In this document: positions 33,255 through 42,299 of the stretch, piece after piece
How positions within the stretch are numbered: position 1 is the stretch's first letter
How the letters are laid out: each line of letters begins with the position of its first letter
DNA from: UBA6019 sp035535055
Lineage (GTDB): Bacteria > Chloroflexota > Dormibacteria > Dormibacterales > Dormibacteraceae
Length of the DNA stretch: 53,529 bases
Direction: 5' to 3'
NCBI GenBank assembly: GCA_035535055.1
Contig: DATLQT010000037.1
Span: 1 to 53,529 of the forward strand
Made by a program: the position numbers and the translations under genes
Notes under the pieces: generated by a model
Told to the model about the DNA's origin: nothing
The model's input: only the letters and a program-made list of their open reading frames with translations
Databases searched by the model: none

Positions 33255-33933
33255 GATCCTCGCCGAGCAGGTGACCAAGCGCCTGGGAGGCAAGCTTGCT
33301 CTCGCCGGCGTCAGTGTGGCCGTTCCCGCCGGCGCGCTCTGGGGCCTGGTCGGAGCTGACGGCGCGGGCAAGACCACGCTGCTCCGCTGCATCGCCGGCC
33401 TGTTGCGTCTCGACGGCGGCCGGGTGGCGCCTGGCGCGGCAGGTCAGAGCCGCATCGGCTTCGCTCAGCAGGGCTTCCACCTCTATTCGGACCTGAGGGT
33501 GGACGAGAACATCCAGTTCTTCGGCACCGTCTACGGGATGACCGAAAGAGATCTGGCGGCGCGGTCCGAAGAGCTTCTCAGCTTCGCCGGGTTGAGCGAC
33601 CGACGATCGACCTTCGCAGGCGAGCTGTCCGGCGGAATGAAGCAGAAGCTGACGCTTGTGTGCTCGATCCTCCATCGACCACCGGTGCTTCTGCTCGACG
33701 AGCCGACGACCGGCGTGGATCCGCTTTCCCGCCTCGAGTTCTGGGACCTCGTCGAGCAGCTTCGTTCAGACGGCTCGACGATTCTCCTTGCCAGCGCGTA
33801 TTTCGACGAGGTCGAGCGCTGCGACGAGGTCGTCTACCTGAGTGAGGGCAGGGTCCTGGCGGGCGGGCCGCCCGCCCGGCTCCGGGGCGACCACGCGTCA
33901 CTGGAGGACGCCTTCCTGGCGTTGACGGCGTGA
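33247..33933 (+). CDS. ABC transporter ATP-binding subunit with missing switch histidine
   Basis: 228 residues from a TTG at 33247 that overlaps the permease stop. Walker A is GADGAGKTT, the signature LSGGMKQKL, and Walker B VLLLDEPTTGVDP. The switch region reads LLASAYFDEVERC, where most family members have T-H-x-x-x-E-A; the His is Ala-Tyr here. This is seen in the first nucleotide-binding half of YbhF-type fused ATPases, so this subunit probably forms the degenerate site of a heterodimer with the next gene. Overlaps the next gene by 4 nt. Confidence 0.88.
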   Translation: MIEILAEQVTKRLGGKLALAGVSVAVPAGALWGLVGADGAGKTTLLRCIAGLLRLDGGRVAPGAAGQSRIGFAQQGFHLYSDLRVDENIQFFGTVYGMTERDLAARSEELLSFAGLSDRRSTFAGELSGGMKQKLTLVCSILHRPPVLLLDEPTTGVDPLSRLEFWDLVEQLRSDGSTILLASAYFDEVERCDEVVYLSEGRVLAGGPPARLRGDHASLEDAFLALTA

Positions 33934-34841
33934 CAGCGGCGATCAGCACGAGTCACCTGTCGCGGCACTTCGGAAAGCGCTCCGCCGTCGAGGATGTGAC
34001 CCTCGAGGTGAGTGCCGGAGACGTGTTCGGGCTCATCGGGCCCAACGGGGCGGGCAAGACGACGCTGATACGGATCCTGTGCGGGCTCCTCGTGCCGACG
34101 GGCGGCTCGTCGGAGGTGCTCGGCCTCGAGTCGGTGCGCGACCGGGAAGCCATCCGCCACCGGATCGGCTACATGTCCCAGTCGTTCTCGCTCTACAGCG
34201 ACCTCACCGTGGACGAGAACCTGCGCTTCTACGGCGAGGTGTACGGGGTGCGCTCGGCTGCCCGGGTGGACCGCGCCTGCACTGATGTCGGCCTGTCCAG
34301 CACCCAGCGGGGGAGGCTGGTCGGAGAGCTTGCCACTGGCGTCCGCCAGCGGGCGGCACTGGCCGCCGCCGTTCTCCATGAACCCTCCCTCGTCTTCCTC
34401 GACGAGCCGACCAGCGGCGTCGACCCGGCTGGGCGCCGCGACCTGTGGGCCCTCTTCCGCGGTCTCGCCAGCGCCGGCTCAACCGTCCTCGTCACCACCC
34501 ACGTGATGGCCGAGGCGGAGAGGTGCGATCGGGTCGGGCTGATGGCCGGCGGGCGCATGCTCGCGGTGGGATCGCCCGCCAGCCTGCTCCGCGATGCCGG
34601 GCTGCATTGCGTCGTCGTCAGGGCAGATCCGTGGCGGCCGGCCTACGCAGAGTTGAAGAAGCGCTGGCCCGACACCTCCCTGCGCGGAACGGACATCCGA
34701 GTTGCCCTGTCAGCGAAGAACGACGCGAGCGAGGTCCTGTCACGCCCGATCGGGGCTGGCTTGCTGCTCAAGGCGAGGGAGGAGCCGGCGACGCTAGACG
34801 ACGTTTTCGGCTGGCTCATCCGGCGCGCAGGCGAAGGCTGA
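33930..34841 (+). CDS. ABC transporter ATP-binding subunit, second half of heterodimer
   Basis: 303 residues. Walker A GPNGAGKTT, signature LATGVRQRAAL (LSGGQ replaced by LATGV), Walker B LVFLDEPTSGVDP, and an intact switch histidine in LVTTHVMAEAERC. Complements the neighbour with the lost histidine: that one has a good signature, this one a good switch, so together they give one competent site. The C-terminal tail (WPDTSLRGTDIRVAL onward) resembles the DUF4162-like end of exporter ATPases. Last gene of the permease-ATPase-ATPase operon. Confidence 0.88.
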   Translation: MTAAISTSHLSRHFGKRSAVEDVTLEVSAGDVFGLIGPNGAGKTTLIRILCGLLVPTGGSSEVLGLESVRDREAIRHRIGYMSQSFSLYSDLTVDENLRFYGEVYGVRSAARVDRACTDVGLSSTQRGRLVGELATGVRQRAALAAAVLHEPSLVFLDEPTSGVDPAGRRDLWALFRGLASAGSTVLVTTHVMAEAERCDRVGLMAGGRMLAVGSPASLLRDAGLHCVVVRADPWRPAYAELKKRWPDTSLRGTDIRVALSAKNDASEVLSRPIGAGLLLKAREEPATLDDVFGWLIRRAGEG

Positions 34842-35225
34842 TCCATCTCCTCCGGGATCTGAAGGTAACGCACAGCGTGGATCGGGCGACCCGGAGGAAT
34901 GAGCCACGAAGTGGTCACCATCCAGGGTCCCGAGCGAGAAGCCTTCCGGGGCCCCGGGCGCGATGTCGAGCAGGAATCGTGGCTGACCCCATGCTGCGTC
35001 CTGGGCGGTGTCGATCCAGAACTCACAACCGCCGATCCGGCCCAGGAGCACGTCCGTCGGACCGGTGATCAGCTCGTGCTCGGGAAGGCAGATTGGGAGG
35101 CTGCCATCACAGCAGCCTCCCGACATGAAGAACATCACGGGGCGGCGGGCCGCCTGGAGACGATCGATCGCCTCCAGGGCGGCCTCAGTCGCATCCACCC
35201 GCTGGGGAACGACGGTCGCGGCCAT
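34794..35225 (-). CDS. DUF779 family protein, partner of acetaldehyde dehydrogenase
   Basis: 143 residues. The family core is unmistakable: RPVMFFMSGGCCDGSLPICLP, then GPTDVLLGRIGG, FWIDTAQ and RFLLDIAPGAPEGFSL. Adjacent cysteines (GGCCDG) may bind a metal or oxidise. DUF779 genes usually sit directly behind acetaldehyde dehydrogenase genes, exactly as here (gap of 5 nt). The last 40 residues are not family-like and run 48 bp into the convergent ABC gene, so the natural end may be nearer 34900. Role unknown. Confidence 0.82.
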   Translation of the reverse strand: MAATVVPQRVDATEAALEAIDRLQAARRPVMFFMSGGCCDGSLPICLPEHELITGPTDVLLGRIGGCEFWIDTAQDAAWGQPRFLLDIAPGAPEGFSLGTLDGDHFVAHSSGSPDPRCALPSDPGGDGSAFACAPDEPAENVV

Positions 35226-35230
35226 CGCGT

Positions 35231-36786
35231 TTAAAAGAACCCGAGCGCGTTCGGGCTGTAGCTGACGAGGAGGTTCTTCGTCTGCGAGTAGTGCTCGAGC
35301 ATCATCAGGTGCGTCTCCCTTCCGATGCCTGAGACCTTGTAGCCACCGAACGCCGCGCCGGCGGGGTAGAGGTGGTAGCAGTTGGTCCAGACTCGTCCGG
35401 CCTTGATCGCGCGACCCATTCGGTACGCGCGGTTCGAGTCCCGCGTCCAGACGCCGGCGCCCAGGCCGTAGAGGGTGTCGTTGGCGATCGCCAGCGCCTC
35501 GGCCTCGTCCTTGAAGGTCGTCACCGCGAGCACGGGTCCGAAGATCTCCTCCTGGAAGACCCGCATCTTGTTGTTGCCCTTAAGGGCCGTTGGCTGGAAG
35601 TAGTAGCCGTTTTCGAAGCCGCCTTCGACGACCTCGTGCTTGCCGCCGATGAGGCACTCGGCGCCCTCGTCGAGGCCGATCTTCACGTAGCGCGTGATCT
35701 TCTCCAGCTGCTGAGGCGAGACCTGGGCCCCGATCATCGTTGACGGATCGAGCGGGTCGCCCTGCTTGATCTTCTCTTTCCGCGCCAGGCAGCGCGCCAT
35801 GAATGCGTCGTAGATGTCCTCTTGGATCAGCGCCCGGCTCGGGGCGGTGCAGACCTCTCCCTTGTTGAACGCAAAGAGAACCAGCCCTTCGATCGCCTTG
35901 TCGAGGAACGCGTCGTCCTCTGCCATGACGTCCGAGAAGAAGATGTTAGGTGACTTGCCGCCCAGCTCCGGCGTTACCGGGATGATGTTCTGGGACGCGT
36001 ACTTGCATGATCAGCCGGCCGGTGACCGTCTCGCCGGTGAACGCCACCTTGGCGATACGAGGGCTGGTCGCCAGTGCCTTGCCGATCTCAGCTCCGGGTC
36101 CGTTGACCACGTTGATGACACCAGCCGGAACGACCCCCTGGACCATCTCCATCAACTTCAGGATCGACCACGGTGTTGGCGAGGCGGGCTTGAGCACCAC
36201 GCAGTTCCCGGCGGCGAGCGCCGGAGCCATCTTCCAGGCCGCCATCAGGATCGGGAAGTTGAACGGGATTATCTGGCCGACGACTCCGAGGGGCTGGTGG
36301 AAGTGGTAGGCGATGGTGTCCTTGTCGATCTCGGTGATCGAGCCCTGGAGGGATCGCGTCGCGCCGGCGAAGTAGCGAAAGTGATCGATCGCCAGCGGCA
36401 GGTCGGCCGCGAGCGTCTCGCGGACGGGCTTTCCGTTGTCCCAGCTCTCCGCCACCGCGAGCATCTCTCCATCGTGTCGGCGATGGCGTTCAACACCTTT
36501 GCACGCTCGGGTAGAGAGGCTTCGCCCCAGGCTCCCTTGGCCGCATGGGCTGCGTCGAGAGCGAGCTCGACGTCATCCGCGGTGGAGGCCGGCAACTCAC
36601 AGATCAGGCCGGCCGTCGCCGGCCCAGGTTCTTCGAGTACTGGCCCTTGACGGGCGGCACCCATCTGCCGCCGATGAAGTTGTCGTATCTGTGCTTGACC
36701 TCGACCACGCTGCCCGGCCGCCCGGGCGGGGTGTAGACCTTTGCCGTCGTCGAGCTGACCTCGACCTCCGCTGTATCGATCGCCAT
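35231..36786 (-). pseudogene. NAD-dependent acetaldehyde dehydrogenase (AcoD/ExaC-type), three frame breaks
   Basis: Frames on the minus strand combine to an aldehyde dehydrogenase of about 505 residues. Start: ATG at 36784-36786 behind AAAGGAG, with RYDNFIGGRWVPPVKGQY. Break 1 near 36635, then AGLICELPASTADDVELALDAAH. Break 2, a small deletion, near 36467, then EMLAVAESWDNGKPVRETLA to VVLKPASPTPWSILKL and VAFTGETVTGRLIMQ. Break 3 near 36003, then ELGGKSPN with the general-base Glu and NKGEVCTAPSR with the catalytic Cys. The C-terminal 231 residues are intact. The family oxidises acetaldehyde to acetate. DUF779 downstream supports the assignment. Confidence 0.85.
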
Positions 36787-37034
36787 GGCTAAAGCTCCTT
36801 TGTGTGTCTGGGGGCCACGGAAATCAGCCGCGCCGGGCCCTCCACCTCTCGTCAGCCGCCGGCGGTCGAGGCGGATAGGGTCGCCCGGCCCAGAAGAGTC
36901 GTGCCCCAGGGCCGCCGGCGTTCACCGCCTATCGACGAAAGGTCCTGACCGGAGGGGAGCGTTGGTCCCCGTTCCCCACGATCGACCTCTTGCATCCTGA
37001 ATCTCAGTGATTCGAAATTGGAGGTCGATCTGAA

Positions 37035-37583
37035 ATGCTCTCCCAGGTTCTCGCGCGCAACTGGTGGCTTCTGGCGCTCCGCGGCCTGCTGGCCATCGCT
37101 TTCGGCGTTCTCGCGCTCCTCTGGCCGCTTGCAACCGTACTCGTGCTGACCGTTCTCTTCGGCGCGTTCATGTTCGTCGACGGCCTCATGGCGGTCGGTT
37201 ATGGACTCTGGGGACACCGGGGTTGGTGGCTGGTGGTCCCAGGCCTTCTGGGCGCGGTGTTCGGGTTGGTCGCGATCCTGGTCCCCGGGGCCGTCGCCGT
37301 CGCCCTCGTCTACCTGATCGCCTTCTGGGCCATTTTTCGCGGAGCGGGGGAGATCGTCGTCGGGACCCAGATGGGCCGCGTGTTCGGCCGGCAGCTCCTG
37401 TTCATGGTGGCGGGCGCGCTGTCGATCCTCTTCGGCATCGTGGTCATCTTCTTCCCCGGCGCCGCGATGCTCGCGATCGTCTGGCTGATCAGCCTCTACG
37501 CGGTCGTGCTCGGCATGCTGCTCATCGCCGTCGCATTCCGCATTCGCGGCTGGGAAAGTCGATCCCCACAACCGGTCGGCTGA
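37035..37583 (+). CDS. HdeD/DUF308-family membrane protein
   Basis: 182 residues with six helices in three repeats. The opening ARNWWLLALRGLLAIAFGVLALLWP is the hallmark of the family, followed by LFGAFMFVDGLMAVGYGLWG and AGALSILFGIVVIFFPGAAM. A strong ribosome-binding site GGAGGT lies 9 nt before the ATG. HdeD proteins are linked to acid resistance in enterobacteria; in high-GC soil bacteria the role is unclear. The 248-bp divergent gap to the aldehyde dehydrogenase presumably contains both promoters. Confidence 0.88.
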   Translation: MLSQVLARNWWLLALRGLLAIAFGVLALLWPLATVLVLTVLFGAFMFVDGLMAVGYGLWGHRGWWLVVPGLLGAVFGLVAILVPGAVAVALVYLIAFWAIFRGAGEIVVGTQMGRVFGRQLLFMVAGALSILFGIVVIFFPGAAMLAIVWLISLYAVVLGMLLIAVAFRIRGWESRSPQPVG

Positions 37584-37630
37584 GATTCGGGTGGCCTCTC
37601 GACGTGAATGGTGACGACGTGTGAGAGACA

Positions 37631-38437
37631 ATGGCGTCACCTCGGATGACCACGAAACAACCTGCCCCCGCCCTGACGTCAGCGCTTCGGATCGCCGGGC
37701 TGCGCGTCTCCTACGGTCCGGTCGTCGCCGTTGACGGCGTTGATCTCGAGGTTCGCGAAGGGGAGATCTTTGGACTGCTGGGTCCCAACGGTGCGGGCAA
37801 GACGAGCGTGCTGAGCGCCATCGAAGGACTGCAGCGTCCGGCGGCGGGCGACATAGTGATCGGAGACATAGATGCCCGCGCTCACCCGCTGCAAGCCAAG
37901 GCTCAGCTCGGGGTCCAACTGCAGGCAACGAGCTTTCAGTCGAACCTGAGGTTGGTCGAGCTCGTGCGATTGTTCGCTGGCCTCTACGGCGTGGCACTCT
38001 CTCCCGCGCAGATACACGACCGCTTGGAAGAGATCAATCTGCAGGACGAGGCGCCGAAGCGCTTTCGGGAGTTGTCGGGGGGGCAGCAGCAACGCTTCTC
38101 CCTTCTGATCGCGACCATCCATGATCCGGCGCTCGTGCTGCTCGACGAGCCCACCGCGGGTCTCGACCCCCAGGCGCGACGCCAGCTCTGGGACCGTATC
38201 GAGCGGTTCCGCAAGGAGGGGCGCAGCATCCTTCTCACCACGCATTCGATGGAGGAGGCGCAGGCAATTTGTGATCGCGTCGCCATCATGGACCACGGCA
38301 AGATACTGACCGTTGGGACGCCGGCCGATCTCATTGCAGCGCATCGCGACGACCCTCAAGTCCGCCAGGCGGCCCACGGAGATGTCACTTTGGAGGACGT
38401 CTTCATCGCACTCACCGGACGGGAACTCCGTGACTGA
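37631..38437 (+). CDS. ABC transporter ATP-binding protein
   Basis: 268 residues. Walker A GPNGAGKTS, Q-loop in VQLQATSF, signature LSGGQQQRFSL, Walker B VLLDEPTAGLDP and switch LTTHSMEEAQAICD are all intact. Belongs to the multidrug/ABC-2 exporter group. The stop codon is inside the first copy of a triplicated 15-bp repeat that also holds the GTG starts of the permease, so the two genes are translationally coupled. A second ATG at residue 6 is possible. Confidence 0.9.
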   Translation: MASPRMTTKQPAPALTSALRIAGLRVSYGPVVAVDGVDLEVREGEIFGLLGPNGAGKTSVLSAIEGLQRPAAGDIVIGDIDARAHPLQAKAQLGVQLQATSFQSNLRLVELVRLFAGLYGVALSPAQIHDRLEEINLQDEAPKRFRELSGGQQQRFSLLIATIHDPALVLLDEPTAGLDPQARRQLWDRIERFRKEGRSILLTTHSMEEAQAICDRVAIMDHGKILTVGTPADLIAAHRDDPQVRQAAHGDVTLEDVFIALTGRELRD

Positions 38438-38468
38438 GAACTCCGTGACTGAGAACTCCGTGACTGAG
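38424..38468 (+). repeat. Three tandem copies of a 15-bp unit spanning a stop/start junction
   Basis: AACTCCGTGACTGAG repeats perfectly at 38424-38438, 38439-38453 and 38454-38468. Each copy contains GTGACTGA, a GTG start candidate and, in the ATPase frame, a TGA stop. In the permease frame it encodes NSVTE repeated. Copy number is a multiple of three bases, so changes keep both genes in frame. Confidence 0.95.
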
Positions 38469-39248
38469 GACATAACGCTTCCCCGGCGTCGGTCGGTCGC
38501 CGTTCCCGCCTGGTCGGCATCGCTCAAGGTTCTCCTGCGTGCGGACATCACGACTCAGCTGCGCACTTCCATGTCCCTAGTGCTCACCTTTGCCCTTCCT
38601 CTCATCCTGTTGGTGGCCACCGGGCTCGGCAAGAACTCGGCTGCGCTGGGCGGCCCCGAGTTCCGTATCAGCCTCGCGCTCACCGTGGGGCTGGTCTCGA
38701 TCGGGACCGTCGGCTATTCGCTGTCGATCGCGCGCGACCGCGACACCGGCGTCTTTCAGCGGCTCCGGGTGACACCGGTCCCGACCTGGACCATCATGGG
38801 CAGTCGCTGGATCGTGCAACTCGGCGCGGTTCTGATCATGTCGATCGTGGTTCTCGTGGTTGCCGCCCTCTTCCTGGGTATCACCCTGCCCGCGCAGGAC
38901 TACCTGTTCACAGTCCTGGTCGCCTTGCTCGGGTCTGCCGTCTTCCTCAGCATCGGCCAGGCGATTACGGGACTGATAGCGTCGGCGGACACGCTCAACG
39001 CCGCCGGCCGCCTCCTCTACGTACCGCTGATCGGACTCAGCGTCTTCGGAGATACAGATCGGCTCGGAACTACGGTCGAGATGGTGTCCCGCTGGTCTCC
39101 CGGTGGCTGTCTGGAGACGTTGCTCTCGGCCGCAATGGGTGCGAATGCTTGGAGCGATCAGAGCTGGGGTGCGCTCTTCGCCAGCGTCGGCTACACGGTG
39201 GCCTTCGCGGTGATCGGGATTCGCTGGTTTCGCTGGGTTTCTCGCTGA
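38430..39248 (+). CDS. ABC-2 type permease
   Basis: 272 residues from the first GTG of the triplicated junction; GTGs at 38445 and 38460 are equally good and differ only by five residues each. Six hydrophobic segments: TFALPLILLVATGLG, LTVGLVSIGTVGYSL, a cytoplasmic IARDRDTGVFQRLRVTPVPTW motif, ALFLGITLP, LLGSAVFLSIGQ and YVPLIGLSVFGD. The R-D-x3-G-x-x-x-RLR-x-TP pattern is the family coupling helix. Pairs with the upstream ATPase. Substrate unknown. Confidence 0.87.
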   Translation: MTENSVTENSVTEDITLPRRRSVAVPAWSASLKVLLRADITTQLRTSMSLVLTFALPLILLVATGLGKNSAALGGPEFRISLALTVGLVSIGTVGYSLSIARDRDTGVFQRLRVTPVPTWTIMGSRWIVQLGAVLIMSIVVLVVAALFLGITLPAQDYLFTVLVALLGSAVFLSIGQAITGLIASADTLNAAGRLLYVPLIGLSVFGDTDRLGTTVEMVSRWSPGGCLETLLSAAMGANAWSDQSWGALFASVGYTVAFAVIGIRWFRWVSR

Positions 39249-39291
39249 CACAGCCGTGGGGGTAGCCGCGCGACAGCCGGTTCACGTGGCT

Positions 39292-40503
39292 CTAGGCCGC
39301 AACCCTGGTACTGGCCGCCGTAGCGGATCCATCGCGGGGTAGCGGGCGCCTCTTCGGCTTGAGTCCGAAGATCGCCCTCACCGGATCGAAGGGACGGATG
39401 ACCAGCTCGTAGATGGCGATCGTCACGGCGAGGGCGGTAACGACCAGGAAGACGTTCTTGGTCCACACCCCAGCCTGCCACTGCACGACGTAGAACGCGA
39501 TGACCACGATCACCGGGTGATGGATCACGTAGAAGGGCATCACAGCTTCATTGGCATAGGTCAGGAAACGGTTTCCGAAGTCGAGCCAGCGCAGCCCGAT
39601 GTTGAGGCAGATCAGCACCCATCCGTAGGTGAACAGCGAACGCAACGCCTGGTAGAAGAAGTAGCCCGGCGAATAGGTGGGCCGGGCCTCCCAGCCGCCG
39701 ATCAGGCCGGCGGCGGCCAGCGGCAGCAGTATCAACCCGACGCCCAGGGTCCAGAGCAGCGCTCGGCCCCCCTGGGCCTTGACGGCCGCGGTTATCCGGG
39801 GATCGCTCACCAAGAGCGCGCCGCAGAGGAAGAGGACGAGCCAGTAGACGAGGTCGGCCCAGTCCTGGTAGGCGGGAAACCGCGCCTTGAATGCCATCTG
39901 GACGAGCGCCACCGGAATGACGGCGAGGAAGACCCCGCCCGGTTGCTGGCTTGCCGTCGCGGCGATGTCGATCCAGTGGCGGGCGGCCGGCGATCGCAGC
40001 CAGGTGTCGATCGGCACCGCGGCCAGCGAGTAGAGAAAGAGAAAGGCTAGGAACCAGAGGTGGTAGCCGTAGTTACCGAACCAGGTCGGATTTAAGTAGA
40101 ACTCGATGCCCCGGAAGAAGACGGGGATGTAGCTGAGGAAGCTGCCGCTGTAGCGGCCGTGGTTGACGACCATGAAGTAGCTCTGGATCGGGCTCAGGAG
40201 GACGATCCCGACCCCCAGCGGCACCAGCAGGCGCCAGAACCGTTCCCGCACAAAGCGGACGGCTCCACGAACCCCGAGGGACAGCCAGCCGTTGGCGCCC
40301 GCGATGACGAACAGCAGAGGAATGCCGAACTGGTAGCCGATCACGGCGTAGATCGACAGCGCGGCGCTCTTCTGGACGTTGACGATCATCCAGCTCGAGT
40401 AGGCGAACGGCATCGCGGCGTGGTAGTAGAAGATCCCCAGCACGACCAGCACCTTCAGCCAGTCGATGAAGAAGAGGCGGCGGCCGGGCGAGGGGCTTCC
40501 CAT
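39292..40503 (-). CDS. Acyltransferase family 3 (OafA-like) membrane protein
   Basis: 403 residues with about ten helices. RLFFIDWLKVLVVLGIFYYHAAMPF opens the protein, giving the conserved D-x-L-K/R and the catalytic His in YYHA. Further blocks: FGIPLLFVIAGANGWLSL, RERFWRLLVPLGVGI, YHLWFLAFLFLY and FYVIHHPVIVVIAF near the end. Such proteins O-acylate sugars, peptidoglycan or small molecules from the membrane. Convergent with the ABC permease and divergent from the next membrane gene. A sugar target would suit the glycan cluster at 42.6-51 kb, but this is only proximity. Confidence 0.87.
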   Translation of the reverse strand: MGSPSPGRRLFFIDWLKVLVVLGIFYYHAAMPFAYSSWMIVNVQKSAALSIYAVIGYQFGIPLLFVIAGANGWLSLGVRGAVRFVRERFWRLLVPLGVGIVLLSPIQSYFMVVNHGRYSGSFLSYIPVFFRGIEFYLNPTWFGNYGYHLWFLAFLFLYSLAAVPIDTWLRSPAARHWIDIAATASQQPGGVFLAVIPVALVQMAFKARFPAYQDWADLVYWLVLFLCGALLVSDPRITAAVKAQGGRALLWTLGVGLILLPLAAAGLIGGWEARPTYSPGYFFYQALRSLFTYGWVLICLNIGLRWLDFGNRFLTYANEAVMPFYVIHHPVIVVIAFYVVQWQAGVWTKNVFLVVTALAVTIAIYELVIRPFDPVRAIFGLKPKRRPLPRDGSATAASTRVAA

Positions 40504-40613
40504 GCTCAGATGCTGCAGGGGCCGCCGAGGCGACGAAAGGGACCTTCGGCCCTCCGGGCGGGGGCTTTAGCCCGTCACTTGCCGGCGCCGGCGGGGCCAG
40601 GATTCGGTTCGCG

Positions 40614-41078
40614 ATGTCGATCCATGCGTCCCGAGGATCCCAGGCGGTCAGCGCTGTTTCGGTGGCGGTGGGCGGAATCGGACTCTGGCTGATCCTCACC
40701 CTCCCATACGGTGCGCACCTGGGTGCCGGCTGGCGGCACGAGATGATCAGCTCCAGCCTGGGAGCGCTTGCGATCATCGGCGGCTGCTGGGCCCAGCACC
40801 GGCGCTGGCCGCAGCGGGCCGAGGTCTACGCCGTGGCCGGAGTCGCGCTGGCGGTGGTCGCGCTCGCGTCGCCTCTGCCGAAGCTTGCGGGTCTCTTGAT
40901 CCTTAGCGTCGCCATGGCTCTGGGAGGGCTGTACGCGCTTGCGGCCGAGCTGCGATCTCCAGGGCCCGGGCCGTTGCTGGCTGCGGTCGCGATCGTGCTC
41001 GGCATCGTCGACCTGGCCACGATCGCCCCCACCTTCGCCTTCCTGGCAGCGAACGGCGCGCTCCAGCCTCCCATCTGA
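40614..41078 (+). CDS. Unrecognised four-helix membrane protein
   Basis: 154 residues with four evenly spaced hydrophobic segments: VSAVSVAVGGIGLWLILTL, ISSSLGALAIIGGCW, VYAVAGVALAVVALASPL with LLILSVAMALGGLYAL, and LLAAVAIVLGIVDLATIAPTF. A single W-x-Q-H-R-R-W loop separates the second and third. No family identified. Precedes the DUF998 gene by 76 nt on the same strand and may be co-transcribed. Confidence 0.55.
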   Translation: MSIHASRGSQAVSAVSVAVGGIGLWLILTLPYGAHLGAGWRHEMISSSLGALAIIGGCWAQHRRWPQRAEVYAVAGVALAVVALASPLPKLAGLLILSVAMALGGLYALAAELRSPGPGPLLAAVAIVLGIVDLATIAPTFAFLAANGALQPPI

Positions 41079-41154
41079 CCGCCGAGCGAGGAGCGGCCTG
41101 GCTCGGGACGTGCGTTGGTTTCGGACTGCCTCGGCGCGGGGAAAGCTTCCGGTT

Positions 41155-41832
41155 GTGATCAGCACCGGCGTGCGGCCGCCCCTTGCCACCGCGACGCGCC
41201 ATCTTCCTCGCCTAGCCGGCTTCGCCGCATTGGCTGCACCGGCCCTGATGTGGACCGACTTCCTCACCATGGGGATGCTCCGCCACGGCTACAACCTGCT
41301 GACCGGCGCCGCGAGCGACCTCGCCACGCGCGGCACTCCGAACGCTGCGCTCTTCAGCGCCGGCTTCTTCTTCCTGCCCGGACTGCTAACCCTGGTCGTC
41401 GCCGCGGGGCTGTGGATCGCGCATCGCGAGAGCCGGACCTGGCGGGTCGGGGCCGTGCTGGTCGGACTCGCGGGAGTTTTTCTCACCCTGACCGGCGTCT
41501 TTCCGCAAGATCCCAACTCTCACCTCTCAGGGGTCCTGCACGTCGTCGTCTCTCAGATCTGCTTCGTGGTAGCCACCGTGTCGATGGTCGCCCTCGCTAT
41601 CGGCGCCCCGCGACAGGGACACGCCAAGCCACCGCTTCGGCTGTGGATCGGGGTCGCCACCAGCGTGGTGCTGATCGAAGCGTTCAACATCCTGCTGCGA
41701 GTGCCTCTGAGCGTACCCAACGGGCTCTTCCAACGCCCCTTCACACTCGCGCTGACCGCCTGGTTCGTGGTGACGGGAATCTGGCTGCTGAGAGGTCACC
41801 GACTCCCCAACCTGGAGTTCAGCCGGAGCTGA
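41155..41832 (+). CDS. DUF998 family membrane protein
   Basis: 225 residues from a GTG at 41155. Six helices; FAALAAPALMWTDFLTMGMLRHGYNLLTGAASDLATRGTPNA is the DUF998 opening (Y-N-x2-T-x2-ISDL type), followed by GVFPQDPNSHLSGVLHVVVSQICF, which carries the conserved F-P-x-D and H-x-x-G-x2-H elements. Function unknown; probably an integral membrane protein of lipid or stress context. Intact. Confidence 0.75.
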   Translation: MISTGVRPPLATATRHLPRLAGFAALAAPALMWTDFLTMGMLRHGYNLLTGAASDLATRGTPNAALFSAGFFFLPGLLTLVVAAGLWIAHRESRTWRVGAVLVGLAGVFLTLTGVFPQDPNSHLSGVLHVVVSQICFVVATVSMVALAIGAPRQGHAKPPLRLWIGVATSVVLIEAFNILLRVPLSVPNGLFQRPFTLALTAWFVVTGIWLLRGHRLPNLEFSRS

Positions 41833-42299
41833 AAGAGCATCCCTCTGCTCCTGGTCTCCAGAGGGATTCAGCGCCACCAGGGGATCCGCGAAGCCTCGAC
41901 CGTCCGGCTCACCCGGCTCCTCGAGGTCGGCCTCCAGCCGGGCAAGGTTAAGAGCCCATTCCCGCATGATCACCGTGGCCATTGCGTCGCGGCGGGCGGC
42001 CGCGTCCGCACCCCAGCGGGTGAGACAACGGAGTGCGGCGGTTTGCGCCTCGGTGGCGGAGAACGGCTCCGCGCCACCTGCCCCGGGAGGCCCTCGGGAT
42101 CGAGCCGGACTGCCAAGGCTGAGAAACCCCGACAGCACCGCGCGCACCTCCTGGCGGATGGCCGTTGAGCTCTCGGGGCAGCTCCCCGCGGAAGGACCGA
42201 CCTCCCGCGCGACGAGCGTTATGGCGTCGCCGGCAAGCATGCCTCGGTTGCCGCCGGCGACTATGGCGCCCGCGGTGTCCGCATCGAGGTGTCGAGCCG
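41833..42299. other. 467-bp stretch without a confident gene
   Basis: The minus strand is open across this region, reading FLLLSEPTARHLDADTAGAI, then AIVAGGNRGMLAGDA and MREWALNLARLEADLEEPG, with fairly protein-like helices. But the same frame continues antisense through DUF998 on one side and the beta-glucosidase remnant on the other, and I recognise no family. It may be an unknown gene with a hidden end, or the eroded remains of the deleted glycosidase region. Confidence 0.3.
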
